A stretch of DNA of 64,000 nt, from contig NZ_JAFLND010000002.1 in NCBI RefSeq assembly GCF_017313105.1, positions 434,001 through 498,000 of the forward strand. The letters are read 5' to 3'. Numbering within the stretch: the stretch's first letter is position 1; each line of letters starts with the position of its first letter. A program made the position numbers and the translations under genes. A model generated the notes under the pieces. The model was not told the DNA's origin. It searched no databases and worked only from the letters and a program-made list of their open reading frames with translations. This stretch comes from [Muricauda] lutisoli (nom. illeg.). Its GTDB lineage: Bacteria > Bacteroidota > Bacteroidia > Flavobacteriales > Flavobacteriaceae. Below, in pieces: positions 42,283 through 51,115 of this stretch.

Positions 42283-43362
42283 ATGAAAACAATCAAATCA
42301 ATATTAATATCAACAAGCGCACTTTTGGTCATGTCCTGTGGGGGCAAAAATCAGCAGCAAGCGGCAACAGGTTCCCAAACCCCTTCGCTCAAAGTAACTA
42401 CTTTGGAAAAGCAGGACATCACTATATACAACTCCTATTCCACTAATATTCAAGGCAAACAGAATGTGGAAATATGGCCCAAAGTTTCGGGCTTTGTTCA
42501 AAACATTTATGTGGAAGAAGGACAACAAGTAACGAAAGGACAGTTATTGTTCAAACTGGAAACACAGACGCTTTCTCAAGATGCGGAAGCAGCCAAGGCC
42601 GCAGTTAATGTTGCCCAAGTAGAAGTGAACAAACTGGTTCCGCTTGTCGAAAAAAACATTATCAGCGAAGTACAATTGGAAACTGCCAAAGCGCAATTGG
42701 AACAGGCCAAAAGCAACTATAGCAGTATTACGGCGAACATTGGGTACTCCAACATTGTTAGCCCGGTAAATGGATATATCGGTGAGATTCCATATAAAGT
42801 TGGGGCTTTGGTCAGCAGTACCATGGGTGAACCATTGACCATGGTTTCAGATATAAGTGGTATCCGCGCCTATTTTTCAATGACCGAAAAGGAACTCTTG
42901 GAAATGAAAAGTGAGATGACCGAAGATGGCTCAACAGTTTCGGCAAAGAATACACCCGAAGTGGAATTGGTGATGATCAATGGCGAAACCTATCCGCAAA
43001 AAGGAAAAATCGCGATGGTGAACAACATCATCAACCCAACAACGGGAAGCGTAACCCTCAGGGCGGATTTTGACAATCCTAATTTATTATTGAGTTCGGG
43101 AAGTACGGGAACCATTAAGGTTCCATCCACCTATAAAGATGTTTTTGTCATCCCGCAATTTGTAACCGTGGATCTGCAAGGTACCAAAATGGTGTATCTG
43201 CTGAATAATGACAATACGGTAAAAACACTTCCCTTGAGCATCGTGGCCCAAACTGATAAGGAATTCATCGTAGAGGAAGGTTTGCAGGAAGGGCGCACCA
43301 TTGTTACCGAAGGTGTATCCAAACTGAAAGATGGACAGACCATCAATCCAGTAAAACAATAA
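42283..43362 (+). CDS. RND efflux periplasmic adaptor (membrane fusion protein)
   Basis: A 359-residue adaptor lipoprotein with lipobox LLVMSC (C19). It links the RND pump to the outer-membrane channel. Typical features are NVEIWPKVSGFVQNIYVEEG and its return lipoyl strand, a hairpin of coiled coils (AEAAKAAVNVAQVEVNKL), the strand NIVSPVNGYIGEIPYKVGAL and a C-terminal beta-barrel domain (FVTVDLQGTKMVYLLNNDN). It is the first structural gene of the tripartite set, 32 bp before the pump gene. Confidence 0.94.
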   Translation: MKTIKSILISTSALLVMSCGGKNQQQAATGSQTPSLKVTTLEKQDITIYNSYSTNIQGKQNVEIWPKVSGFVQNIYVEEGQQVTKGQLLFKLETQTLSQDAEAAKAAVNVAQVEVNKLVPLVEKNIISEVQLETAKAQLEQAKSNYSSITANIGYSNIVSPVNGYIGEIPYKVGALVSSTMGEPLTMVSDISGIRAYFSMTEKELLEMKSEMTEDGSTVSAKNTPEVELVMINGETYPQKGKIAMVNNIINPTTGSVTLRADFDNPNLLLSSGSTGTIKVPSTYKDVFVIPQFVTVDLQGTKMVYLLNNDNTVKTLPLSIVAQTDKEFIVEEGLQEGRTIVTEGVSKLKDGQTINPVKQ

Positions 43363-43394
43363 TTGCCATCAATCATTTATAGAACAAATTATAT

Positions 43395-46300
43395 ATGTTC
43401 CAAAAATTTATAGATCGTCCTGTGCTCTCCACAGTAGTATCCGTGATCATTGTGATCTTGGGTATTCTTGGGCTTAGTACATTACCCGTAGAACAATATC
43501 CAGAAATTGCACCACCAACGGTACAGGTAAACGCCAATTATACCGGCGCCAATGCAGAAACAGTACTAAAAAGTGTGGTTATTCCGCTGGAAGAACAAAT
43601 TAATGGTGTGGAGGGCATGACCTACATGACCTCATCGGCCAGTAACGATGGTACGGCCAACATCAGTGTGTTTTTTGAACTTGGTGTTGATCCCGATATT
43701 GCAGCGGTAAACGTTCAGAACCGGGTGGCAAGGGCCAATAGCTTGTTGCCACAAGAAGTTATAAACACCGGGGTTACCACCCAGAAAGCACAGAACAGTG
43801 CTCTTTTGTACTTCTCCATTTTCTCCGAAAATGAGGATTATGATGCCACCTTTGTGGAAAACTATGCTAAAATCAACCTGGTTCCCCAATTACAACGAAT
43901 CAAAGGGGTTGGTAACGTAAATGTATTCGGCTCCAAGGATTATTCCATGCGTATCTGGATCTCTCCCGATAAAATGGCGGCCTATGACTTAGTCCCTGCG
44001 GATATTCAGGCAGCTCTACGGGAACAGAACAGGGAAGCTGCCACAGGCAAAATAGGGGAGAACGCTGATGGCATTTTTGAATATGTCATGAAATACAAAG
44101 GACGTTTGTCCGAAGTAAAGGAATACGAGAACATTATTCTTAAAACTACGGATGATGGTGGTTTTCTTCGCCTAAAAGATGTAGCTGAAATCGAACTCGG
44201 CGCACTGAGCTACGTTAGGAAGAACTCTGGTATGGGAAACCCCGGTGTTGCTGTGGGGGTTTTCCAAACCTCTGGTTCCAATGCAAGGGATATCATCGAC
44301 GAGATTGAAACCATTTTAGAGGAATCAAAAGCAGATTTCCCAACGGGATTGGATTATGTAATTCCGTTCAACTCCAAAGATTTCTTGGATGCTTCCATAG
44401 ATCATGTGGTGCAAACCTTGATTGAGGCATTTATCCTGGTATTTATTGTGGTATTCCTGTTCCTTCAGGATTTCAGGTCCACTCTAATTCCAGCTATTGC
44501 GGTACCCGTGGCCATTGTAGGTACTTTTTTCTTCCTGCAATTGTTCGGCTACTCCATCAACATGTTAACACTTTTCGCCATGATCTTGGCCATTGGTATT
44601 GTGGTAGATGATGCCATCGTGGTGGTCGAAGCTGTCCATGCCAAACTGGAAGATGGAGCCGATTCGGCAAAAACCGCCACTAAGAATGCGATGAGCGAAA
44701 TTTCGGGAGCCATTATCTCCATTACCTTGGTTATGTCAGCAGTATTTATTCCTGTTTCCTTTATTCAAGGTTCCTCTGGAGTGTTCTACCAACAGTTTGG
44801 TATTACCTTGGCGGTGGCCATTTTGATTTCTGCCGTGAACGCTTTAACGTTAAGTCCCGCTTTGGCGGCATTGTTCTTAAAACCTCATGACCATGAAAAA
44901 GGCAAAAAGTCAAATGTATTAGCGCGTTTCTTCAGGGCATTTAATACTGGTTTTACGGCAATCACCAATAAATACACGAATTCCATTGGCACTTTGGTGA
45001 AGCGTAAATGGATTACGCTTGCCCTGCTATTGGGCTTTAGTGCATTGGCCATTTTCTTGTTCCGTTCCACGCCTTCCGGTTTTGTGCCAGATGAGGATCG
45101 CGGGATGATCTTTGTAAACGTGAGCATGCCCCCGGGCACTACCATTGAAAAAACCGAGGAAACCATTATGAAATTGGATTCCATCTATGAGTCCATGGAT
45201 ATTATCGATGCAAGAATGAGCGTAGCCGGGTTTAGTTTATTGAGCCGTGTAAGTGCAGGGTCCTACGCATTCTCAATTATGAAATTGAAGGACTGGAGTG
45301 AGAGGGATGCGGATTCCTTATCGGTGGACGCCACCATGCAACGATTGTACGGAATAACATCGGGTTTCAATGATGCGGAGATCATCTACTTTACCCCTCC
45401 GAGTATACAAGGGTTTGGTACCAGTTCCGGTTTTGAAGTACAGCTTCAGAGCAAGACTGGTGAAGACTGGAACTCCATCAATGATGTGAAGAATCAGTTT
45501 TTGGGAGCTTTGAATGCTAGGCCCGAAGTCCAATACGCCATTTCCCAGTTCGATCCAGGTTTCCCTCAGTACAACTTGGACATCGATATGGAAAAAGTGA
45601 AAATGGCCGGGCTGACAGCGACCGATATTTTTAATGCGCTCCAAGGTTATTATGGAGGTATTTATGCGACCGACTTCAATAAGTTTGGTAAGCAATACCG
45701 TGTAATGATTCAGGCTAAACCTGAAGACCGTGCCAATGAAAACTCTTTGAACCACATTTTTGTTAGAAACACCAATGGGGAATCTGTTGCGGTGAGTCAG
45801 TTTGTGGACCTTAAGAAAATCTACGGACCAGAACTGGTACAACGATTCAACCTGTTGAGTTCCGTAAAAATAACAGGGGTGCCAAATCCAGGCTATAGTA
45901 CTGGAGATGCGATTATGGCCATTGAGGAAGTGGCAGCACAAGTACTGCCAAACTCCTATACCTACGATTATTCTGGATTGACAAGGGAAGAAAGCAATGC
46001 AGGTTCGCAGACCATACTCATTTTTATTTTGAGCTTGGTATTCGTTTACTTTCTCTTGAGCGCACAATATGAAAGCTATATTTTACCTCTTTCCATATTG
46101 TTCTCTTTACCTTTTGGTATCGCAGGAGCCATTCTTTTTATCAATGTAGCTGGCTTGCAGAACAATATTTACTTCCAGATTGCCTTGATCATGTTGATTG
46201 GTCTGTTGGCCAAAAATGCCATTTTGATCGTGGAGTTTGCATTACAACGTAGACGGGCAGGCTTATCGTTGTTTGATGCAGCTGCAGATGGTGCGCGCGC

Positions 46301-46541
46301 AAGGCTCCGTCCCATTTTAATGACATCCTTCGCATTCATATTCGGTCTGTTGCCATTGGCGCTTTCTTCTGGGATAGGCGCCATCGGAAACCGTTCCATC
46401 GGCGTGAGTGCGGTGGGCGGAATGCTAGTGGGAACCATCTTGGGTGTATTTATTATTCCCGTGCTATTTGTAGTGTTCCAGGCATTGCAGGAACGTATTT
46501 CCGGCAAGCCCGAAAAACTTCAACATATTGACAATGCCTAA
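43395..46541 (+). CDS. RND multidrug efflux permease, HAE1/AcrB type
   Basis: A 1048-residue proton-driven inner-membrane pump. It opens MFQKFIDRPVLSTVVSVIIV. The transmembrane helix 4 signature AMILAIGIVVDDAIVVVEAV contains the paired aspartates needed for proton relay, and the second half has IGLLAKNAILIVEFA and GARARLRPILMTSFAFIFG. The porter segments QNRVARANSLLPQEV and NVSMPPGTTIEKTEETIM are as in AcrB/MexB. Substrates are probably amphipathic drugs or toxic metabolites. Its 3' end overlaps the outer-membrane factor frame. Confidence 0.97.
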   Translation: MFQKFIDRPVLSTVVSVIIVILGILGLSTLPVEQYPEIAPPTVQVNANYTGANAETVLKSVVIPLEEQINGVEGMTYMTSSASNDGTANISVFFELGVDPDIAAVNVQNRVARANSLLPQEVINTGVTTQKAQNSALLYFSIFSENEDYDATFVENYAKINLVPQLQRIKGVGNVNVFGSKDYSMRIWISPDKMAAYDLVPADIQAALREQNREAATGKIGENADGIFEYVMKYKGRLSEVKEYENIILKTTDDGGFLRLKDVAEIELGALSYVRKNSGMGNPGVAVGVFQTSGSNARDIIDEIETILEESKADFPTGLDYVIPFNSKDFLDASIDHVVQTLIEAFILVFIVVFLFLQDFRSTLIPAIAVPVAIVGTFFFLQLFGYSINMLTLFAMILAIGIVVDDAIVVVEAVHAKLEDGADSAKTATKNAMSEISGAIISITLVMSAVFIPVSFIQGSSGVFYQQFGITLAVAILISAVNALTLSPALAALFLKPHDHEKGKKSNVLARFFRAFNTGFTAITNKYTNSIGTLVKRKWITLALLLGFSALAIFLFRSTPSGFVPDEDRGMIFVNVSMPPGTTIEKTEETIMKLDSIYESMDIIDARMSVAGFSLLSRVSAGSYAFSIMKLKDWSERDADSLSVDATMQRLYGITSGFNDAEIIYFTPPSIQGFGTSSGFEVQLQSKTGEDWNSINDVKNQFLGALNARPEVQYAISQFDPGFPQYNLDIDMEKVKMAGLTATDIFNALQGYYGGIYATDFNKFGKQYRVMIQAKPEDRANENSLNHIFVRNTNGESVAVSQFVDLKKIYGPELVQRFNLLSSVKITGVPNPGYSTGDAIMAIEEVAAQVLPNSYTYDYSGLTREESNAGSQTILIFILSLVFVYFLLSAQYESYILPLSILFSLPFGIAGAILFINVAGLQNNIYFQIALIMLIGLLAKNAILIVEFALQRRRAGLSLFDAAADGARARLRPILMTSFAFIFGLLPLALSSGIGAIGNRSIGVSAVGGMLVGTILGVFIIPVLFVVFQALQERISGKPEKLQHIDNA

Positions 46542-46572
46542 TTATCCTTTGATCGAACAACGTACATCATCC

Positions 46573-47973
46573 ATGAAAATAAAATCCACATATAAACTGC
46601 TCTTGGTACTTACAGCGCCACTGTTGTTGCAATCTTGTTTTGTGGCCAAAAACTACTCAAGACCAGAAGTAGAGACAGAAAATCTATACCGGACCGACAA
46701 TTTGCCACAAGACAGCGTTTCAATCGCCGATATCTCTTGGCGGGACCTGTTCAACGACGAGCAACTAAAGTCCTACATTGAGCAAGGCCTGGAGAACAAC
46801 ATAGACATCCGGATTGCGCTACAAAATGTTGTGGCAGCCGAAGCTTATGTAAAACAAGGTAAGGCTGGTTACTTCCCAACTCTTTCAGGCACGGCCAGTT
46901 TTACAAGGACCAAAAACTCCCGAAACAGTCAGTTTGGTAGCTTTTTTACCAGTGCCCTGGAACAATATGAATTGTCCGGAAGCCTATCGTGGGAAGCAGA
47001 TGTTTGGGGCAAGATCAGAAGTAATAAGCGCGCCTTTAGTGCTTCATATTTGCAGAGTGTTTCGGCACATCAAGCGGTAAAAACCAACTTGATCGCCAAC
47101 ATTGCCTCTACCTACTATCAATTGTTGGCTTTGGACAAACAGTTAGAAGTATCCAAACAAACCTTGGAAGCCAGAAAAAACAGTTTGGAGACCACCATAG
47201 CACTAAAAGATGCTGGCCAGGTTACCGAAGTCGCCGTAAAACAAACGGAAGCCCAAGTACATAGCACGGAAATTATAGTGATCGACCTTGAGAACAACAT
47301 CAAGCTGTTGGAAAATGCCTTTAGTATTCTATTGGGTGAAGCACCACAGAAAATTCAACGTGGTAGTTTGGACAATCAGGCCATTGACACTGAATTGCGC
47401 ACGGGTGTTCCTTATTTGTTGTTGGCGAACCGTCCAGATGTGATGCAAGCAGAATATGGTCTTATCAATGCTTTTGAATTAACCAACGTCGCCAAAAGCA
47501 GTTTGTACCCTTCATTGAGGTTGTCGGCAGCAGGAGGCTTTCAAAGTTTGGAACTGGACAATTGGTTGGATGCCAGTTCACTATTTTCCAGTTTAGTGGG
47601 ATCCTTGACCCAACCCATTTTTAACGGTAGACAACTTCGTACGCAAATGGAAGTCGCCAAAGCCCAGCAGCAGCAAGCCTTACTGAACTATAAACAAGCC
47701 TTGCTCACCGCCGGCAGGGAAGTAAGTGATGCGCTTTACACCTATGACGCCGAAACCCAGAAGTTGGAGGCCCGTTCCAAAGAACTACAAGCATATGCCA
47801 CAGCGGAAGAATATTCAGAAGAATTACTGAACAATGGCTTGGCGAACTATTTGGAAGTGCTGACCGCTCGACAGAATGCATTGAATTCCGAACTGAACCA
47901 TGTAGATTCCCAATACAGGCAACTGAGAGCCATCATAGAATTGTATAGAGCATTGGGCGGAGGCTGGAAGTAA
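46573..47973 (+). CDS. RND efflux outer-membrane factor, NodT/OprM type
   Basis: A 466-residue outer-membrane lipoprotein with lipobox LLLQSC (C22) and the TolC-like helical channel. The entry motif is ISWRDLFNDEQLKSYIEQGL and the conserved NNIDIRIALQNVVAAEAYVK follows, with the second repeat block RPDVMQAEYGLINAFELTNV and SLTQPIFNGRQLRTQMEVAK. The ATG at 46573 is chosen because it yields the lipoprotein signal; the longer frame from 46528 overlaps the pump gene. It completes the efflux complex. Confidence 0.93.
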   Translation: MKIKSTYKLLLVLTAPLLLQSCFVAKNYSRPEVETENLYRTDNLPQDSVSIADISWRDLFNDEQLKSYIEQGLENNIDIRIALQNVVAAEAYVKQGKAGYFPTLSGTASFTRTKNSRNSQFGSFFTSALEQYELSGSLSWEADVWGKIRSNKRAFSASYLQSVSAHQAVKTNLIANIASTYYQLLALDKQLEVSKQTLEARKNSLETTIALKDAGQVTEVAVKQTEAQVHSTEIIVIDLENNIKLLENAFSILLGEAPQKIQRGSLDNQAIDTELRTGVPYLLLANRPDVMQAEYGLINAFELTNVAKSSLYPSLRLSAAGGFQSLELDNWLDASSLFSSLVGSLTQPIFNGRQLRTQMEVAKAQQQQALLNYKQALLTAGREVSDALYTYDAETQKLEARSKELQAYATAEEYSEELLNNGLANYLEVLTARQNALNSELNHVDSQYRQLRAIIELYRALGGGWK

Positions 47974-47976
47974 AAA

Positions 47977-48582
47977 ATGGCAGAGAGTAAAAACGATATA
48001 TTGGCCTATGCTCTAGAGAACTTCACTAAATTTGGAAGCAAACGGTTCTCCATGGACGAATTGGCCAAGAACCTCGGTATCTCCAAAAAAACACTCTACA
48101 AGCATTTTAGCAGCAAAGAAGAATTGGTCAAGGAAAGTTTGACCCATTATTTTGGTAAGATCAAAGGCAATATTGACGATTACATGCTCATCAATCCCAA
48201 TGAGGAGCAGCCTCTTACCACAATAATATACATTTACAAACAGGGGTTGATCACTTTTCAGGAGATCAACCCCTCCTTTCTTCATGGACTCAACAAGTAT
48301 TACCCCACCGCTTATAAAATTTATTCCCAGCTAAAGAATGACATTGTTTGGGATGTTGTATGTCCACTATTAAAAAAAGCACAAGGCTTGGGACAAGTAA
48401 GAAAAAATGTAAAAGTGGAACTGGTTTGTTCACTTTTTTTGGCCAGAATGGAAGAAACCGTGTATTCAAAGGCCGATTTATTCCTTGAATACAGTATCCA
48501 CGAATTGCTAGACCATATCATTATCAACAACCTAAGGGGCATTCTCACATTGGAATATCTTAAAAAAAGCCCCCTTCAATAG
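47977..48582 (+). CDS. TetR/AcrR-family regulator at the end of the efflux operon
   Basis: A 201-residue TetR regulator. The helix-turn-helix is clear: FTKFGSKRFSMDELAKNLGI followed by SKKTLYKHFSSKEELVKESL. The rest is an alpha-helical ligand domain. It begins 3 bp after the outer-membrane factor stop, so it is co-transcribed with the pump. With the GbsR regulator in front, the operon is framed by two different regulators. Its target may be this operon or another one. Confidence 0.92.
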   Translation: MAESKNDILAYALENFTKFGSKRFSMDELAKNLGISKKTLYKHFSSKEELVKESLTHYFGKIKGNIDDYMLINPNEEQPLTTIIYIYKQGLITFQEINPSFLHGLNKYYPTAYKIYSQLKNDIVWDVVCPLLKKAQGLGQVRKNVKVELVCSLFLARMEETVYSKADLFLEYSIHELLDHIIINNLRGILTLEYLKKSPLQ

Positions 48583-48666
48583 TAGTCCCAACTAACAATT
48601 TTTTAAAGAAACCCCTTCAATTTTAATAAATTCGTTTATAAAAGCCTGATTTTTACGTTTTTAGTG

Positions 48667-48697
48667 TTGTTTTTAGCAAAATGATCGCGTAGTTTTA
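48667..48697 (+). promoter_or_regulatory. Candidate promoter of the aminotransferase-AEC-hydrolase genes
   Basis: TTG at 48667-48669 and TAGTTTTA at 48690-48697 are separated by 20 bases, matching TTG-N(17-23)-TAnnTTTG at all positions but the last. The ATG follows 25 bases later. Confidence 0.45.
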
Positions 48698-48722
48698 ATT
48701 TCTTCTAAAAACTAATAAACCA

Positions 48723-49922
48723 ATGGGAACTAAAACTAACATCAACAGACGTGATTGGATCAGAAAAAGTATGCTCACCGCAGGTGGTGCAATGGCATTG
48801 CCTTATATCGGATTAGCCGAAAAACCAAAGGCTCCATTAACCTTGGATTCCCAAGGAAATGCAGTTTACAGTCCGTTCTTTAAGGAATACTTGCCAAAAC
48901 CTGAAGACGCACTTCCAGAATTGGCGGCAAAATTGAATGCCAACGAAAACCCATACGGTCCTTCACCTATGGCCTTAGAGGCTTTCAAAAATTCAGCTGC
49001 TGGAGGAAACAGATATGCATGGAAAGAGTTGTTTCAACTGGTAGATAAAATTGCAGATTTTGAAGGCGTTGAGAGTAAAAACGTAATGATGGGACCCGGT
49101 TCTTCCGATTTATTGGAAAAAACGGCCATGGTTTTCTTTATGAACGGAGGTAATGTGGTTTCTGCAGACCCAGCTTATATGTCACTTATACAAGTGGCTG
49201 AATCTGTTGGTGCAACTTGGAAGCCTGTTCCATTGAAAGATGATTGGTCGCACGACCTTAAAGCTATGGAAGAGGCCATTGATGATGAAACCAAATTGGT
49301 TTATATATGTAACCCCAACAACCCAACGGGCTCTATGACCGATCATGAAGAATTGGTCGACTTCTGCTCTAGAGTGTCAGAAAAAGTTCCCGTATTTGTG
49401 GACGAAGCCTATTTATGGTTCTTGGACGAAGGAGCCAAAAAAAGTATGGTTTCTTTGGTAAATGAAGGCAAAGATGTAATCATCGCGAGAACCTTCTCCA
49501 AAATTCACGGTATGGCCGGACTTCGTGTCGGATATATTGTTGCCCTTGAAGAGACTTTGGGAAGGCTACAAAAAATTACACGTGGCGGTATGGGAATTAC
49601 CTTGCCATCGGTTTACGCTGCTATAGCTGCCATGGATGATGATGCGTTCATTGAAAAATCCCGTAACCTAAATGCCGAGTGCCGAGAATACGTGTACAAC
49701 AGCCTAGAGAAAATGGGTATAACTTCTTATGTGCCCTCTTCAACAAGTTTTATCATATTCCCTATCGAAATGGAGGGTAGAGCATTTTTAGAGCAAATGA
49801 CTGAGTTAAAGGTGGGGGTTCGTGCTTTCCAATTTATGGACCAAAACTGGTGCCGTGTCAGTATGGGAACCATGGACGAAATGAAAACATTTACCGCCGC
49901 ACTCAATAAAGTGTTGGTATAG
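48723..49922 (+). CDS. Tat-signal aminotransferase, class I/II (histidinol-phosphate aminotransferase-like)
   Basis: A 399-residue PLP-dependent fold-type I aminotransferase resembling HisC, but with an N-terminal twin-arginine signal (R9-R10 in NRRDWIRK, then MLTAGGAMALPYIGLA). It is therefore predicted to be folded in the cytoplasm and exported with its cofactor. Family residues are intact: NANENPYGPSP near 72-82, PGSSDLLEK, CNPNNPTG (197-204), D227 in VDEAY and the PLP lysine K260 in RTFSKIHGMAGLRVGY. A periplasmic amino-acid aminotransferase is unusual. Its stop overlaps the GTG start of the AEC permease gene by one base. Confidence 0.85.
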   Translation: MGTKTNINRRDWIRKSMLTAGGAMALPYIGLAEKPKAPLTLDSQGNAVYSPFFKEYLPKPEDALPELAAKLNANENPYGPSPMALEAFKNSAAGGNRYAWKELFQLVDKIADFEGVESKNVMMGPGSSDLLEKTAMVFFMNGGNVVSADPAYMSLIQVAESVGATWKPVPLKDDWSHDLKAMEEAIDDETKLVYICNPNNPTGSMTDHEELVDFCSRVSEKVPVFVDEAYLWFLDEGAKKSMVSLVNEGKDVIIARTFSKIHGMAGLRVGYIVALEETLGRLQKITRGGMGITLPSVYAAIAAMDDDAFIEKSRNLNAECREYVYNSLEKMGITSYVPSSTSFIIFPIEMEGRAFLEQMTELKVGVRAFQFMDQNWCRVSMGTMDEMKTFTAALNKVLV

Positions 49923-51061
49923 TGGATGTAGGTATTCAAAAAACCATTGTATTTCTTTTTTTCATCTTCATTGGAATTTTACTCAAAGTAAAGTTTAAGT
50001 CCAAGGAGGAGATCACTGGAATAAAAAAGGTGATTCTTAACCTAGCATTGCCAGCAACCATATTTATTGCGCTGCTCGGCATAAAGGTGGAATTACATCT
50101 GTTGATATTGCCCTTTTTGGCCCTTGGGCTTAACCTATTATTGTTTTTTGCCATGCCCTTTATATTGCCCCTCATGGGTGTTGGCAAAGGAACCTCGGAG
50201 TATAGAACGGCCAAATTACTAGTACCTTCATTAGCTCCCGGACTGTCTTCCTTTCCATTTATATTGGAATTTTTAGGGGAAGACTTTCTGGCCAAAGCTG
50301 CCATGTCGGATTTAGGAAACAAGGTTTTTGTGCTCTTCTTTTTATACTTAGTGGCCATGAACTGGCATTATAGCCTACAATCCAGCGAAAAGAAAAATGG
50401 TGGAACCAAATTAAAGCCCTTGATCAAGGCCATGATTTCTGAGCCTGTAAATGTATTTATTGGAGCAGCTTTGGTGTTGTTGGCCTTTGGTCTCAGCATG
50501 GATTCGCTTCCATTTTTTATGAGCGAGACCCTGGAGAAACTTAGCTTGATCATGACACCTTTAGTACTGTTGTTCATAGGATTGGCCGTAAAAATCAAAA
50601 GGAAACAGTTCTTCCAGATTTTTTCTTTGCTGTGTACCCGTGCTGCCTTGGTTTTACTGATTTCGGGCATTTTTGTAACCGTTGCAGGTGTTGAGGCCCG
50701 AAATGAAATATTGCTCACAATGGCCTTTGGTTTAAGTGCATGTAGTTTTTGGCCGTACGCTCATATAGCAGCTGTCGATAGTATGGAAATGGACAAAAAA
50801 TCCAAGAAGAGAACATTCAGCAGTGATTTTGGCGTGGCTATACTGGCTCTTTCGTTCCCATTGTCCACTATGTTGATCTTAGCAACACTCAATAGCGGTT
50901 CTTTCTTTGTAAATCCCTTACATATTTTCTTGGTAGCAATTGTGCTCTTGGCAGTTGGGTTTGCTATTCCTTTGATCAGCGGGGTCAGCAAAAAAAAGTG
51001 GTCGGAGCAAAAATTGACCCCTCATGAAATAAATTCTGCTGCTGCGGAAAAAGCTGCCTAG
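49922..51061 (+). CDS. AEC-family (auxin efflux carrier-like) permease
   Basis: A 379-residue membrane protein with about ten helices arranged as two similar halves, the layout of AEC transporters, which move small organic acids or amino-acid-like compounds. Recognisable parts are KKVILNLALPATIFIALLGI with the helix-breaking proline, LAPGLSSFPFILEFLGED, and the second half EPVNVFIGAALVLLAFGLSM followed by MTPLVLLFIGLAVKI. The start is GTG at 49922, sharing a base with the aminotransferase stop, so the two are coupled. It probably carries the substrate or product of the flanking enzymes. Confidence 0.78.
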   Translation: MDVGIQKTIVFLFFIFIGILLKVKFKSKEEITGIKKVILNLALPATIFIALLGIKVELHLLILPFLALGLNLLLFFAMPFILPLMGVGKGTSEYRTAKLLVPSLAPGLSSFPFILEFLGEDFLAKAAMSDLGNKVFVLFFLYLVAMNWHYSLQSSEKKNGGTKLKPLIKAMISEPVNVFIGAALVLLAFGLSMDSLPFFMSETLEKLSLIMTPLVLLFIGLAVKIKRKQFFQIFSLLCTRAALVLLISGIFVTVAGVEARNEILLTMAFGLSACSFWPYAHIAAVDSMEMDKKSKKRTFSSDFGVAILALSFPLSTMLILATLNSGSFFVNPLHIFLVAIVLLAVGFAIPLISGVSKKKWSEQKLTPHEINSAAAEKAA

Positions 51062-51115
51062 CATTCGTAAGAAAAGTTAGTTCAAAATCCCTATTTTTAA
51101 AGAAACTAGGTAATC

